Below, in pieces: positions 37,117-48,335 of a stretch of DNA of 64,000 nt. The notes beneath the pieces were generated by a model. That model was not told the DNA's origin. It searched no databases and saw only the letters and a program-made list of their open reading frames with translations. Each line of letters opens with the position of its first letter. The stretch's first letter is position 1. A program made the translations under genes and the position numbers. Source of the stretch: Polytrichum commune (lineage: Eukaryota; Streptophyta; Polytrichopsida; Polytrichales; Polytrichaceae); the NCBI GenBank assembly GCA_950295325.1, contig OX485803.1, positions 28,272,001 through 28,336,000 on the forward strand, in the 5' to 3' direction.

Positions 37117-37137
37117 TAACATATATATATATATATA
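37117..37137. repeat. AT dinucleotide microsatellite
   Basis: About ten AT units just left of the R3 copy. Confidence 0.85.
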
Positions 37138-37139
37138 GG

Positions 37140-37560
37140 ATGGAATGTATGTGGTTTGGTGTAGCTCCAAGAACGGACACCAAAAAGACATTTGTTTACA
37201 CAAGATTGGATTGTTTGCTCAAAAATATGATAATTATTCTAGGTTCAATAGTCCACATAATTCGGGGACCTATATGACCATTTAGGGAGCACGATAATCT
37301 TCAATATGATAATGAATAAGATATTCATATTAGCTCCAAAATTTATGAGTAAAGTGTCTAAAGTCTCAAATTGGATTTGCTAACCATTTTGTACATAATG
37401 CATATTTCAGAACATGAGAGAAGTGGGCTAGTCACAAAAAGTAACCCTTCAAGACATGTATACCCTAATAACAATGGATTTACATTAGGGTATGGGTCCA
37501 AGACACCCCTAGAGTATACTTTACATTTGGACTCGAAAGTGGATCATTGGACACAAGCTT
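37140..37560. repeat. Dispersed repeat R3, second copy
   Basis: Shares GGTGTAGCTCCAAGAA, GAATAAGATATTCA and GAGAAGTGGGCTAGTCA with 7490-8060 in the same order. Non-coding. Confidence 0.5.
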
Positions 37561-37737
37561 GAAGCAATTTAGGACGAGTATTTCCTTGAGTGGGGACCGT
37601 CAAGATTTGGTGGGAATGTGATATCACATTAGTGCCACTTCATTTTTCCATACCTTGACTAGAACTTTAGTGTTAAACATTTGTTTTCATAGACATTCTC
37701 AGCCAAGAGGAAAGCTCAATGCGAGAGTTTCTTTGGT

Positions 37738-38250
37738 TTGGACCCTAATGTGCACACACCCCATGTTTTCATATTAAGGTTTAAGTTTATCACTTATGAA
37801 ACACAAATTGGTGGGTGTGAAAGATTAACAAGAAAATCACGAGGGAATCATTTTTTGTTGGCCCTCCATCCAAGGGGGGAAACAACCTGGGAAAATCACA
37901 AAAACAAATCATGGGAGAGTGTTGGACTCATGAACATGTATAATGTGGTTGGAGTCACACCAATCACATACTTAGAATTCGGAGTGTTGATCAACATCAT
38001 CTCCAAGGAGGACATCACTTATTGTGTCACAATTGGCGATGTCCCGCATTGCATGTGTTGTGACTTCACAATAATAACATCTCAAGCATTGGGAAAGAAA
38101 AGAAAAAATGGGTGTATTGCAAGCATTTTCATACTGTGTTCATATTTTTGCGCAAGGTAGATTACAACAATGACAACTTCATTCATGCGTTGACATTCAC
38201 CTACAACGAGGTCATACAATTACTCGAACGTGCCGGTGTTGTAGAGTGTG
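37738..38250 (+). pseudogene. SWIM zinc-finger protein fragment, frame-broken
   Basis: The open part reads ITYCVTIGDVPHCMCCDF, then SQALGKK. After a one-base frame change it continues as WVYCKHFHTVFIFLRKVDYN and FTYNEVIQLLERAGVVE. CxC followed by CxH is the SWIM zinc-binding signature found in MULE transposases and FAR1-like and related plant proteins. The N-terminal part (DPNVHTPHVFILRFKFITYE) is open but unassigned. The frameshift within the finger, at about 38105, makes this a pseudogene or an exon fragment. No transposase catalytic domain is visible nearby. Confidence 0.65.
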
Positions 38251-38271
38251 AATAATGTTCCCAATATATGC

Positions 38272-38526
38272 TCATCTACATGTTTAAGAATGTTAATAAG
38301 TGACATGTATTGGTGTGTATTGTTATAATAAAATTCAACAATGGGTTGATAGTTTTTCGAGTACCCATGGTAATAGGCCCCTTCACTCTTATCATTTATG
38401 TTCATCTACATGTTTAAGAATGTTAATAAGTGACATGTATTGGTGTGTATTGTTATAATAAAATTCAACAATGGGTTGATAGTTTTTCGAGTACCCATGG
38501 TAATAGGCCCCTTCACTCTTATCATT
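38272..38526. repeat. Perfect tandem duplication, 130-bp period
   Basis: 38272-38396 is repeated without a difference at 38402-38526, with TATGT between. Identity means a very recent event or an assembly artefact. Confidence 0.97.
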
Positions 38527-39843
38527 CAAAATGTTAGTACTCTAAAATGGTAAAATGACAAATGAAGGAGTGCCAAACTTAGCATATGGACTTTCTAACC
38601 GTTGGTATTTACTAAATTAGGCATCGTTGTTCACATGTTACTACTCATGTCTTAGCTTCCCTCGTGTTGCTAGTCTACATCTAGAACTAATATTTATTAT
38701 TTCTATCATAGGGTTCACCAATACAAGTGCACATATACATTTTCATTATGTCCATATTCTTGCATAAGTCTAGATTTACTTTAAACATTTAATAAGTGTG
38801 TATGTACAAGTTGCGGGTAGGGCTAGGGATTTGTATACGTATTGGGTGTCTTTACTTTGGAGATGTTTATTTGTTTTCCCATTTTGATGAAGATAGTATG
38901 AAGACTTTATATATTTTCATTTTCATGATTTTGGATACATCTCACATTTCTACAAATACATCTCTTGAATTTGGAAACATGGATTTGCACTTTAAAAACA
39001 TAGCATGTCCAAATGAGGTCAAATCACAAAGGACCTCAAGTGCTCAATGTCCACCGCAAGCCTATTAGAATCATTATTCTCCTATTAGAAAGTGTTTGCA
39101 AGCTTAGACACATGCAACTTACAACCAGTTCATGTCCTTGTTCTCTATCAACAAAGAGAAATGAAAGAGAAATAAATGCATGTCTACACATGACTCTACC
39201 CATGTTGTAAATTTGATAATAAATAAAATACCCTTTTGTATTAATAATTCCTAGATTGCGTCATCATATATGGTAACTACACCTGTTTGTGATCCTTATC
39301 CAAAAGTTTCTTCTATGAAAACTTGCCTAAACATAATCTAAACATGACAATCCAAAATTAATTTTAGACACCCATGTAATCAACACATCTTCTTTATGTT
39401 TATTGATTTCATACGACATACAAAAGTACATGCTAAAATGCATTAAAATTCTATTATATTTGTGAATAAGATCCAATTTTTTTGAAGATCATAACTTTCA
39501 AATGATATTTAAGTTCATAAGTGTTTTGATGATGTTTAAAGGTGTAGTTACCACAACGGTTCAAGATAGTCTCGAGGTTGTATAAGTTGGCTCAAGGGCC
39601 TAAGTCTCAAGGTTGAAGCAATCGTTGAGTTTGTAATGAAATAAGGAAGTACAGCTCCCATTCACATCAGTGTAAACAACGCACTCTTATAATGTCATTT
39701 TATTTTATTTCATTTGTTATGCAAAGAATTCCACAGTTTTTTTTGGTCAGAAGTGGACTTTAAGAAGTACCTTTGCTTTGGTAAGGTACAAACAACAAAT
39801 ACAGTAGTAATAAGTTTCGTATGCAATGGTGTCCAAGCTAGGC
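38527..39843. other. No gene recognised
   Basis: AT-rich, with only short ORFs such as 38796-39068. No domain, repeat or RNA gene that I can support. Confidence 0.55.
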
Positions 39844-39846
39844 TAA

Positions 39847-40345
39847 GGGCCACTTCACACACGAGACTGAGAGCCGTGACCATTACAGTTCAAGCACTCT
39901 CATTGGTGGAAAAGGAGGAGCCGGTCTAAGTTTGCTTCACACTAGGCTTGAGGGACCAACGGAGTATGTGAATGCAAGATGGATGTAAAGTCTACATGGA
40001 CTTCTACATGGCATCGAATGGATCATGTTTCATGGTCATTTGGACTATTTTCAAAAACCACTGTTGGAGGTAGGCCTAACACAAAACCAAGAGACCATGG
40101 CACTCCGAATGCTCACAACCATTGGTTTATTTTGTTTTATCATGCATGAAGACTTGCATGAATAGAAATTCATTGAAATAGCATTTGGTTGGGGGTCTGG
40201 TCACATATGACTTCACACTATGCTTGGGGGTCCGTGACCACGCTACATGAGTTTGGAGGTGCCTTGGGATGGCCTTTTGGACACTTTCTTTTGGGTCTCT
40301 CACAATTTCATGGTCACGGCTCTTGGTGCGTGTGTGAAGTGGCCC
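39847..40345. mobile_element. Tourist-like (PIF/Harbinger) MITE
   Basis: Terminal inverted repeats begin GGGCCACTTCACACACG on both sides and extend to AGAGCCGTGACCAT. The 499-bp element is flanked by TAA at 39844-39846 and 40346-40348, the 3-bp target typical of this superfamily. No coding capacity. Diverged pieces with GGGCCA.TT and TTTCATGGTC occur at about 40698 and 42590-42790. Confidence 0.8.
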
Positions 40346-40962
40346 TAAGGGCTATATGCTAACCACCACAATGGATGCGATGACTTGGCTTAAATCATTA
40401 CCCAAAAATTGAAGAAGGTGTGGAGGGTGATGGGTAGATGTAGTGCTCTTTGTTAATTTGGGCCTCCACTAATTTTATTTAAGGTGTAAATGCAACGAAC
40501 TAAAATAAAACAAAACTACTTTCTTTGGTTTATTCAACTCCACAACTAACTTAAGAGACTACGCATTAGTATGAGACCCAATTATGATGAATCAACCTTA
40601 ACCTTATCACTCATTTTTATATGCACCAGACGCCATATACCACACGTTTGAGTACATTGGGCATGTTTTAGGTCTTATATTTTATTTCTAGAGACATGGA
40701 TGACTTAGGGCCATTTTGCATCATGGCCAAGGGGTCATGACCGTGAATTTGTGAGGGCCCTTGAAACTTGTTTGAAGGTCACATTAGAGAAAACTAAAAC
40801 CAAAATTTGAGTGGTCACATGCCTTTAAGTGAAGTGTAAACACATGTGCAAATGACTTCTCAAATAATTCCATTACCATCCTACTTCATATGAAGTTATG
40901 AAATATGAAGCATGTTGAGATTTTGAAATGTCATGGGGTCTCTTAGTTTTGTGTTAGGCCCA
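40073..40962. other. Overlapping long inverted repeat
   Basis: GGCCTAACACAAAACCAAGAG at about 40073 is mirrored by CTCTTAGTTTTGTGTTAGGCC at about 40935-40958. The left arm lies inside the Tourist-like MITE and the right arm outside it, so two element families are nested or chimeric here. Confidence 0.6.
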
Positions 40963-42889
40963 CTTACTTGATTTGGGCTCGACGAAAAATCTTGTTAGTC
41001 ATTATTTTTTTTAATCCAAAACATGAGAAATTACCATTGTCCCCATAATTGTGTGGGTGCTTGTGGGTAATTAATTGTAGGATGATAGGTGGAGATTAAT
41101 TCGTTTGGAGTCGTGTTCGACGAAGAAAAGGTATAGTATCAAGCAAAATTTTACCTCCAAAATGGATTTTCAGGTTTGAAAAAGTATATTTGCACAAGTT
41201 GTGCACAAATGTATAGAAGATGACCATGGGGGCTTCATATCTAGTTTACATATCCCACATGCATTATGAACAGTACTCCACTCCACTTGTAGAAAGGGTA
41301 GGGTTTTCCTCCCGAACTTCACATTGAATAGATGTGCATTATCGATGTCATAAACGAATTGAAGTGATCGCATAACATTATTCAATTTCTATCAAGCATT
41401 CCATTATAATAATATTCAGTGGCAGTGCTACATCCAAATCTCACTCGTTTCCCAGGTTGAATAAATCTAATGAAAAACATATGTAGAATATAATTCTAGC
41501 TCCTTAGATGATATATTCTCATGCCCACCCAACATGGTCACTTATCTTAATAAAGTTATGCATATTTTTAAGAAACAAATGAAATACTTGCGGACATATT
41601 GATGAGAATAATATTTAAGCATGTTGGCAAATTTTTCCGTTGATGGCCATCCTTGTTTCTAATGAGAAAACCTAAATGTGTGGCCTCGCCAAAATAATCA
41701 AGGTCATTGGAATCCTATGACATCCATTGTAAGACATGTAATATTCCATGTTGCTCTCCTAAACCATTTTGTATAAATTCCAATATCATTTTGGGTGACA
41801 TCCTACGAAACGAAGTGGAACCACCACTCGTTTCTCAACCAATGAGAGAATTTAGAAAATATTGGTCATGACCCTTGGTCATTGGCAGGGTCAAGTTCCA
41901 TGGAGCGAACTGGGCATCATGGTCCAAACTATTTTGTTGGCTTCATGAGTGAGGACATGATCACGAGCTTCATTGAATGCTTAATGTTGAACCCCTTCCT
42001 TTGGATTCGAAGGTCTTAGACTATGAGGTCCATTGACCATGCCACTTGTGTGGTCAAGTGAAATGAAAGGTTGTGATTGGAGGATAGCTTACATGTTACA
42101 TTAAAAAGGTGACTCTCTACCATTTGAATGGGGGGAAATGACGACAAAGTGCATACTGCACACATTCTCACCTCTTTTCATGGACCCTGCGAGTTTGTGA
42201 GGGCATGGAAGGGGAGGGGGTCTATAATGGAAGGGAACATTTCTAGGCATATAAAAATGCTTGCCACCCCCTCTAATGGAACTTGTTCCATAGATAACTT
42301 GTTTAGAACCATTTTTTTGACAAATGGTATTTTTGTTTAATAAATCTTGATAACTTTCAACACTCGTGCATATAGGTGACAAACAAAGTATGATAAGATT
42401 CTTGTAATATGAAACATGTCAATGCTTTAAACTTACTTTAAACTTTAAGAAATCTATAAGACTTTTCTATTGCACTAAAAAATGAGAGCATAAGGGGGTT
42501 TTGGCCTAAATTCAACCCCCAAATTTCAATTGACTCTATTAGGCAAGTAGTTGTTGTTGTTTGTTTTTCCTCCCTTTGAATCAATTGAGGCCACTTTACA
42601 ATAGAGCTTGAGGGCCCTTAACCTATAATATTCACATTATGCAATTGGTCAAGAAGCAAGAGACTGTCCAAGTTCACTTTACACTAGACTATTACGGCAT
42701 GTGGAGGGATGAAAGAGATTTGAATGGTTGAAAAATCTTCATGGAGCAACATTGATAACAAGTGGATATTGTTTCATGGTCTAATGGACATTATGTTAGG
42801 CCTTCCAAAAAGAAGTGGAATCCATGCAAAATTGGGGCCATTGCAAACAACTAATAAATAGCCATTGACTCCTACAAATACGATATTAC
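40963..42889. other. No gene recognised
   Basis: Non-coding, with weak traces of the MITE family above. The homology to copy A begins only at about 42890. Confidence 0.5.
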
Positions 42890-43301
42890 CATTGACTACA
42901 GTCTACAATGTCATCCACAACTACAAATATTGTTTTCTTCTTGATTTGCTCAAAACAACGCTCAAAACCACCAATCTTTTTCATATCCTCTTGTAGCAAG
43001 TCCGACACCATTTTTTCTTTAAGATTCGCCATGTTTGCATCCTTCACATCCTTCAAAAAACTTCAACAAGTAAAATTGTTTTGCTCATTGTATAGGTGTG
43101 TGGCAAGAATCGTTTCTGCCAATCCCTCCTGTGCCAATTATGCCGACGACACCCACAGTCTTGCCCATTTGATTCAAAATGTCCAACACTGTCTTCGATC
43201 ATTGCTCTAAACCCACCGGATACCGCGCAGGACGGAGTTGAGCTGGGCCAAAAGCTTCCAAAACTCTAGCCACAATATCTTCCATGAATGCATGTTCATT
43301 T
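42890..43301 (-). pseudogene. Truncated NB-ARC exon of the second TNL relative
   Basis: Aligns base for base with the start of the intact NB-ARC exon (16738-16329). Lesions: TCA to TGA at 43201-43199 right after PVGLEQ; one extra base in the P-loop (GGCAGAAACGATT for GGTAAAACGACT); and a TGA in the RNBS-A segment (ACTTGTTGAAGT). Homology stops just past kinase-2, which here reads FVVVDDIV. The rest of NB-ARC and all LRRs are missing. The first 34 codons remain open and form the last exon of the four-TIR gene. Confidence 0.88.
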
Positions 43302-46225
43302 CTGTGACCCCAAATATCCATTGGAAATCAGGACACAACACATTATATAATTCGATGAACATAACACCAAGCAACCATAAATGATGGAATGTTAACAATT
43401 GTGAACATCTAATCAAATTCTACACTAAACAATTATAGAGGTCCATACGGTGCTTACTTGTACTCGGAATATCGAAATCCTGTAAGATGAGAAGCTTCCG
43501 ATAGGGCACTCTTCCACCTCTCTACATTCTCGTATTGATTCCTTTCCAAGTGTATTTTGAAAGCCTTAGCAAAGGGTCCCCATTCGATCGAACGAAGATG
43601 CTCAGGCTCAACACCTTGAAAAAAGACAGGGATAACCTTCTCCGAGCTTTTCATCATATCCAACAGCTCGTTAAGACAATATATTGATTCAGCATAACCC
43701 TCAGAAAAAATCGCAAGATGCACACGAACCCCACAGAGAGCCTCGTTGATCGACTTCAAAGCGTGCTCCCCCTTATGAAGAGTTTCATCATCCAAAAATG
43801 GATTACAACCACGAACACGAAGTAAATTATACAAGTGAGAAACAAAAGAACGTTTTACATCCGGTCCACGGTGGTTCAAAAAAACATCATAATGGCCCAA
43901 TGCCTCTGGGCTCACATCTTGTGAATCAAGCTCCATCCGTTTGTTGACATCCTCCGTTTGTGTTTGCTCAAAAGCTTCCAAAACTCTAGCCACAATATCT
44001 TTCATGAATGCATATTCATCTCTGTGACCCCAAATATCCATTGGAAATCAGAGGGATACAACACATTGTATAATTCTATGAACAAATCACTAAGCAACCA
44101 TAAATGATGGAATGTTAACACTTGTGAACATCTAATCAAATTCTATACTAAACAATTATAGAGGTCCATACGGTGCTTACTTGTACGCGGAATGTCGAAA
44201 TCCTGTAAGACGAGAAGCTTTCCATAGGGCACTCTTCCACCTCTTTACATCCTCGGATCGATTCCTTTCCAAGTGTATTTTAAAAGCCTTAGCAAAGGGT
44301 CCCCATTCGATCGAACGAAGATGCTCAGGCTCAACACCTTGAAAAAAAACAGGGATAATCTTCTTGGGGCTTTTCATCATATCGACCAGCTCGTTAAGAC
44401 AATATTTTGATTTAAAATAACCCTCAGAAAAAATCGCAACATGCACACGAACCCCACAGAGAGCCTCGTTGATCGACTTCAAAGCATTCTCCCCCTTATG
44501 AAGAGTTTCATCATCCAGAAATGGATTACAACCACGAACACGAAGTAAATTATACAAGTGAGAAACAAAAGAACGTTTTACATCCGGTCCACGGTGGTTC
44601 AAAAAAACATCATAATGGCCCAATGCCTCTGGGCTCACATCTTGTGAATCAAGCTCCATCCGTTTGTTGACATCCGTTTGTGTTTGCTCAAGAGCTTCCA
44701 AAACTCTAGCCACAATATCTTCCATGAATGCATATTCATCTCTGTGACCCCAAATATCCATTGTAAATCAGTGGGATACAACACATTGTAGAATTCTATG
44801 AACAAATCACCAAGCAGCCATAAAAGATGGAATGTTGACAATTGTGAACATCTAATCAAATTCTACACTAAACAATTATAGAGGTCCATACAATGCTTAC
44901 TTGTACTCGGAATGTCGAAATCCTGGAAGACGAGAAGCTTCACATAGGGCACTCTTCCACCTCTCTACATTCTCGTATCGATTCCTTTCCAAGTGTATTT
45001 TAAAAGCCTTAGCAAAGGGTCCCCATTCGATCGAACGAAGATGCTCAGGCTCAACACCTTGAAAAAAAACAGGGATAACCTTCTTGAAGCTTTTCATCAT
45101 TTTGAACAGCTCGTCAAGACAATATGGTGATTCAGCATAACCCTCAGAAAAAATCGCAACATGCACACGAACCCCACAGAGAGCCTCGTCGATCGACTTC
45201 AAGAGATGCTCCCCCTTAATAAGAGTTTTAGGAGCCAAAAATGGATTACAACCACGAACACGAAGTAAATTATACAAATAAGAAACAAAAGAACATTTTA
45301 CATCCGGTCCACGGTGGTTCAAAAAAACATCATAATGGCCCAATGCCTTTGGGCTCACATCTTGTGAATCAAGTTCCATCCCTTTGTTAACATCCTCCGT
45401 TTTTGTTTGCTCAACAGCTTCCAAAACTCTAGCCACAATATCTTTCATGAATGCATATTCATCTCTGTGACCCCAAACATCCATTGGAAATTAGTGCGAT
45501 ACAACACATTCTATAATTCTATGAACAAATCACTAAGCTACCATAAATGATGGAATGTTAACACTTGTGAACATCTAATCAAATTCTACACTAAACAATT
45601 ATAGAGGTCCATACGGTGCTTACTTGTACTCGGAATATCGAAATCCTGTAAGATGAGAAGCTTCCAATAGGGCACTCTTCCACCTCTCTACATTCTCGTA
45701 TCGATTCCTTTCCAAGTGTATTTTAAAAGCCTTAGCAAAGGGTCCCCATTCGATCGAACAAAGATGCTTAGGCTCAACACCTTGAAAAAAAACAGGGATA
45801 ACCTTCTCGGGGCTTTTCATCATATCGGCCAACTCGTTGAGACAATATTTTGATTCAGCATAACCCTCAGAAAAAATTGCAAGATGCACACGAACCCCAC
45901 GGAGAGCCTCATTGATGGAGTTCAAGGCATGCTTCCCCTTAATAAGACGTTTAGCATCCAAAAATGGATTACAACCACGATCACGAAGTGATCTATACAA
46001 GTGCGAAACAAAAGAACGTTTTACATCCGGTCCACGGTGGTTCAAAAAAACATCATAACGGCCCAATGCCTCTGGGCTCACATCTTGTGAATCAAGCTCC
46101 ATCCCTTTGTTAACATCCTCCGTTTTGGTTTTCTTTTCCTTTTCGAATGAAGCACTTTGTTTTTGTTTTTTATTTGTGTCTTCATTTATTTCCATTTCGA
46201 ATGAAGAGCTCCCTCTTTTTCCCAT
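43199..46225 (-). CDS. Four-TIR protein: tandem TIR domains without NB-ARC
   Basis: Exons: 46225-45624, 45464-44901, 44741-44181, 44021-43458, 43301-43199. Introns of 159, 159, 159 and 156 bases, all phase 2, donor AA-GTAAGC and acceptor GTCACAG. The spliced frame is continuous, 797 residues. Exon 1 holds an MGKRGS start, a lysine-rich stretch and TIR1. Exons 2-4 each start DEYAFM(K/E)DIVARVLEA, the NB-ARC linker, fused in frame to (T)EDVNK(G/R)MELDSQDVSP and a full TIR. Exon 5 ends PVGLEQ-stop. YCL(N/D)EL glutamates lie at residues 131, 319, 506 and 694, where plant TIR NADases have their catalytic Glu. TIR1, 3 and 4 keep the SH pair of the AE interface; TIR2 has SY. Each copy also has an ATG (MDIWGH or MDVWGH) in the intron end, so separate single-TIR products are an alternative. 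Expression is unproven; it may be a pseudogene. Confidence 0.75.
43302..45464 (-). repeat. Tandem TIR exon-plus-intron units, about 720 bp x 3
   Basis: Unit boundaries taken at the acceptors are 45464, 44741, 44021 and 43301, giving 723, 720 and 720 bp. Introns as well as exons are closely similar, so whole genomic units were duplicated. Unit 2 lacks one codon (TQTD for TQTED). Confidence 0.92.
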
Positions 46226-48245
46226 TTGGATTTGCCTGCACCAATAATATCAAAAATGTATCCACGAACCATATAGAGATCACTATTTCCACTTTCTTTA
46301 CATCCTCATGATGGATCCAAATCATATGTGCAAGACGCTCATTACCATATGCAAACCAACACCAAAGGAATTGTTGCTAGAGAAGTAGCTCCTACAACCC
46401 TCCTACATAATCCTCTTCTTACAAACCCAAACACATCATTGTCATAAAATGAATGATGTCATTGACTTGACCATGAACCCACATTTATAGGGCATACACC
46501 TACTAAACCCCAACAAGTGCCTCAAAATATTGAGTCTCTATTGCATTCCAATAAGGTAGGTTTATCCACGTTATATTTTACAAGAATTCGTCTTCCTCAT
46601 ATTCATGTCCTCAATAGCTAGATGATAGTAATTTTATAGGAAACCAAATAAATTCGTCACATTGACACCTATTAGAATCTACAACCACCCATAAAATCAT
46701 TCCTAGGTCACTTTCAATACTCAGATTATGACCAAAAATTTGGAACTTGTAATTTGAAACCACTAGGCAACACAAGCTAATTAACTATTAAGAACAAGGT
46801 GAAATCATGATTCAAGAAGATAATCCAAGATTAGAAGGTACTAGGATGCACTCACTTGATAGGCTATGTAGTCTCCTTCCAAGTGACCAATTGGAAATTA
46901 GAATCACTACATGTTCAATAACGTTGTCATCACCATGCCATTCTTGAGGGAATCCAAAATATTACACACTTTGCACCCAACTTCAATGTGGAGAGCGTGT
47001 TCCACTTTGATTTTACGAGACATGAGGATGAGGATGCCCCAAAACATCAATTACATCTTCCCTGCAATCGATCACCAAAAATGAAGACTGTAATGACATG
47101 CCACACAAGAACCGCAAATTGGAGAACTTGTTTTAAATAATCCAAAGGAAACTTCTAAATGGCTTGAAATGAACAATTGAGTCGGCAAATTCTCTAAGAA
47201 CCTAACACTTGTAAGGATGAAATTATCTTGGAAGTCCCACATTTCACATGGACAAAGCACCAAAAAACTTCCCAGAGGGTTACTAGACTAGGGTAGTTCA
47301 ATGCTCCATCTGAATTGTTGTAATGAACCACATAGACAACAAACTTCAACTCCATGTATATCCTCATGGTAGATTGATAGATTTCCTACATGCATGAACC
47401 TACTTAACATATGAAAAAACCAACACCAAAGTCAACTCAAAATCAAACAACACCAATCCACAAGAATTGTTGCTAGAGAAAGAAGTGTAACAACCCTCAT
47501 GTAGCCACCCGTCCTCCACACCCCAACACATTTATTGCCACAAAGTGAATATGTCTTTGAGTTCACCATGAACAAACATCATACTCCACAATCAAGAGGA
47601 GGTATTTTGATCACATACGGGACCCTAAATTCCAACAAAGGCCTCAACATCTATAAATTGAGTCTATTGCATTTCGATAAGGTAGGTGAATCAAAGAGTT
47701 CAAGAGGATATTTTACACAAATTACTCTTACTACTATGAAAAAAAATTCTTAATAGCTCAAAATATAATAATTTACAATATTACCTTAAAGCAACGACAA
47801 ACATACTCAAAAGAAGCACTCCTTGACCTTCATTGAAGAAATACAAGGCAATTGGATGCACTCACTTGATTGGCTATATATTCTCCTTGAAGTGTGAAAT
47901 TCGAGTGAAAATCAGAAGGACTTTCGTTCACAATTAATGTACGGTTAACAAACCTGCCAAATGTCCAACAATTCACATGAACACAGGTAAAACAAAAGAA
48001 CCCACAAGGACTACTAAACAAGGGCAGTGTTGGCCTAGGGTGCCAGCAACTGGGATACACTCCAAGGGTCCTCACATAATAAAACCATTTCAGAGCTGAT
48101 AATAGTTCTATAATAATGTAATATAGAGTTGTTATAAAAAACTTCAAAACATGAGCTGGACCATAAGGTATGTGGGTGTTCTTTGGTTCGTTTTTCATGT
48201 TCTCCAACTTTCACTCATTGGATTTACACAACCAAACCCGTGCTA
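46226..48245. repeat. Segmental duplication, copy B, block 1 (5' flank)
   Basis: Matches 17461-19560 with about 10% divergence by eye. It includes the same GTGCAG acceptor 10 bases before the receptor ATG (AG at 46237-46236). The right part is rearranged: sequence matching 19265-19560 lies at 47940-48245, whereas sequence matching 19060-19260 lies at 49725-49925. Confidence 0.82.
46856..47061 (-). other. Exon-like block upstream of the four-TIR gene (copy B)
   Basis: Counterpart of 18088-18295, with acceptor and donor conserved. The frame open in copy A is shifted here by a 2-base loss near HPHPHVS, which argues for an untranslated exon or a dead gene rather than a coding exon. Confidence 0.35.
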
Positions 48246-48335
48246 CAATAGCAAACCTACAGATTGGACTCAGTCTTCAAATATTAATAACTACTCTACA
48301 CTCAATACTGAACACAACTGGGAGGACCTATATCA
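48150..48335. repeat. Dispersed repeat R2, internally inverted copy
   Basis: Starts like other copies (GGTATGTGGGTGTTCTTTGG, TTTTTCATGTTCTCCAACTT), but from about 48265 it continues with the reverse complement of the family's interior (ATATTAATAACTACTCTACA, GGGAGGACCTAT). Confidence 0.6.

Noticed and set aside
43454-45484. Three independent genes each starting MDIWGH/MDVWGH
   Set aside because: The ATG lies in the intron end just before a conserved CAG acceptor, and splicing gives exact phase matches like those in the intact TNL gene. I kept separate starts only as an alternative.
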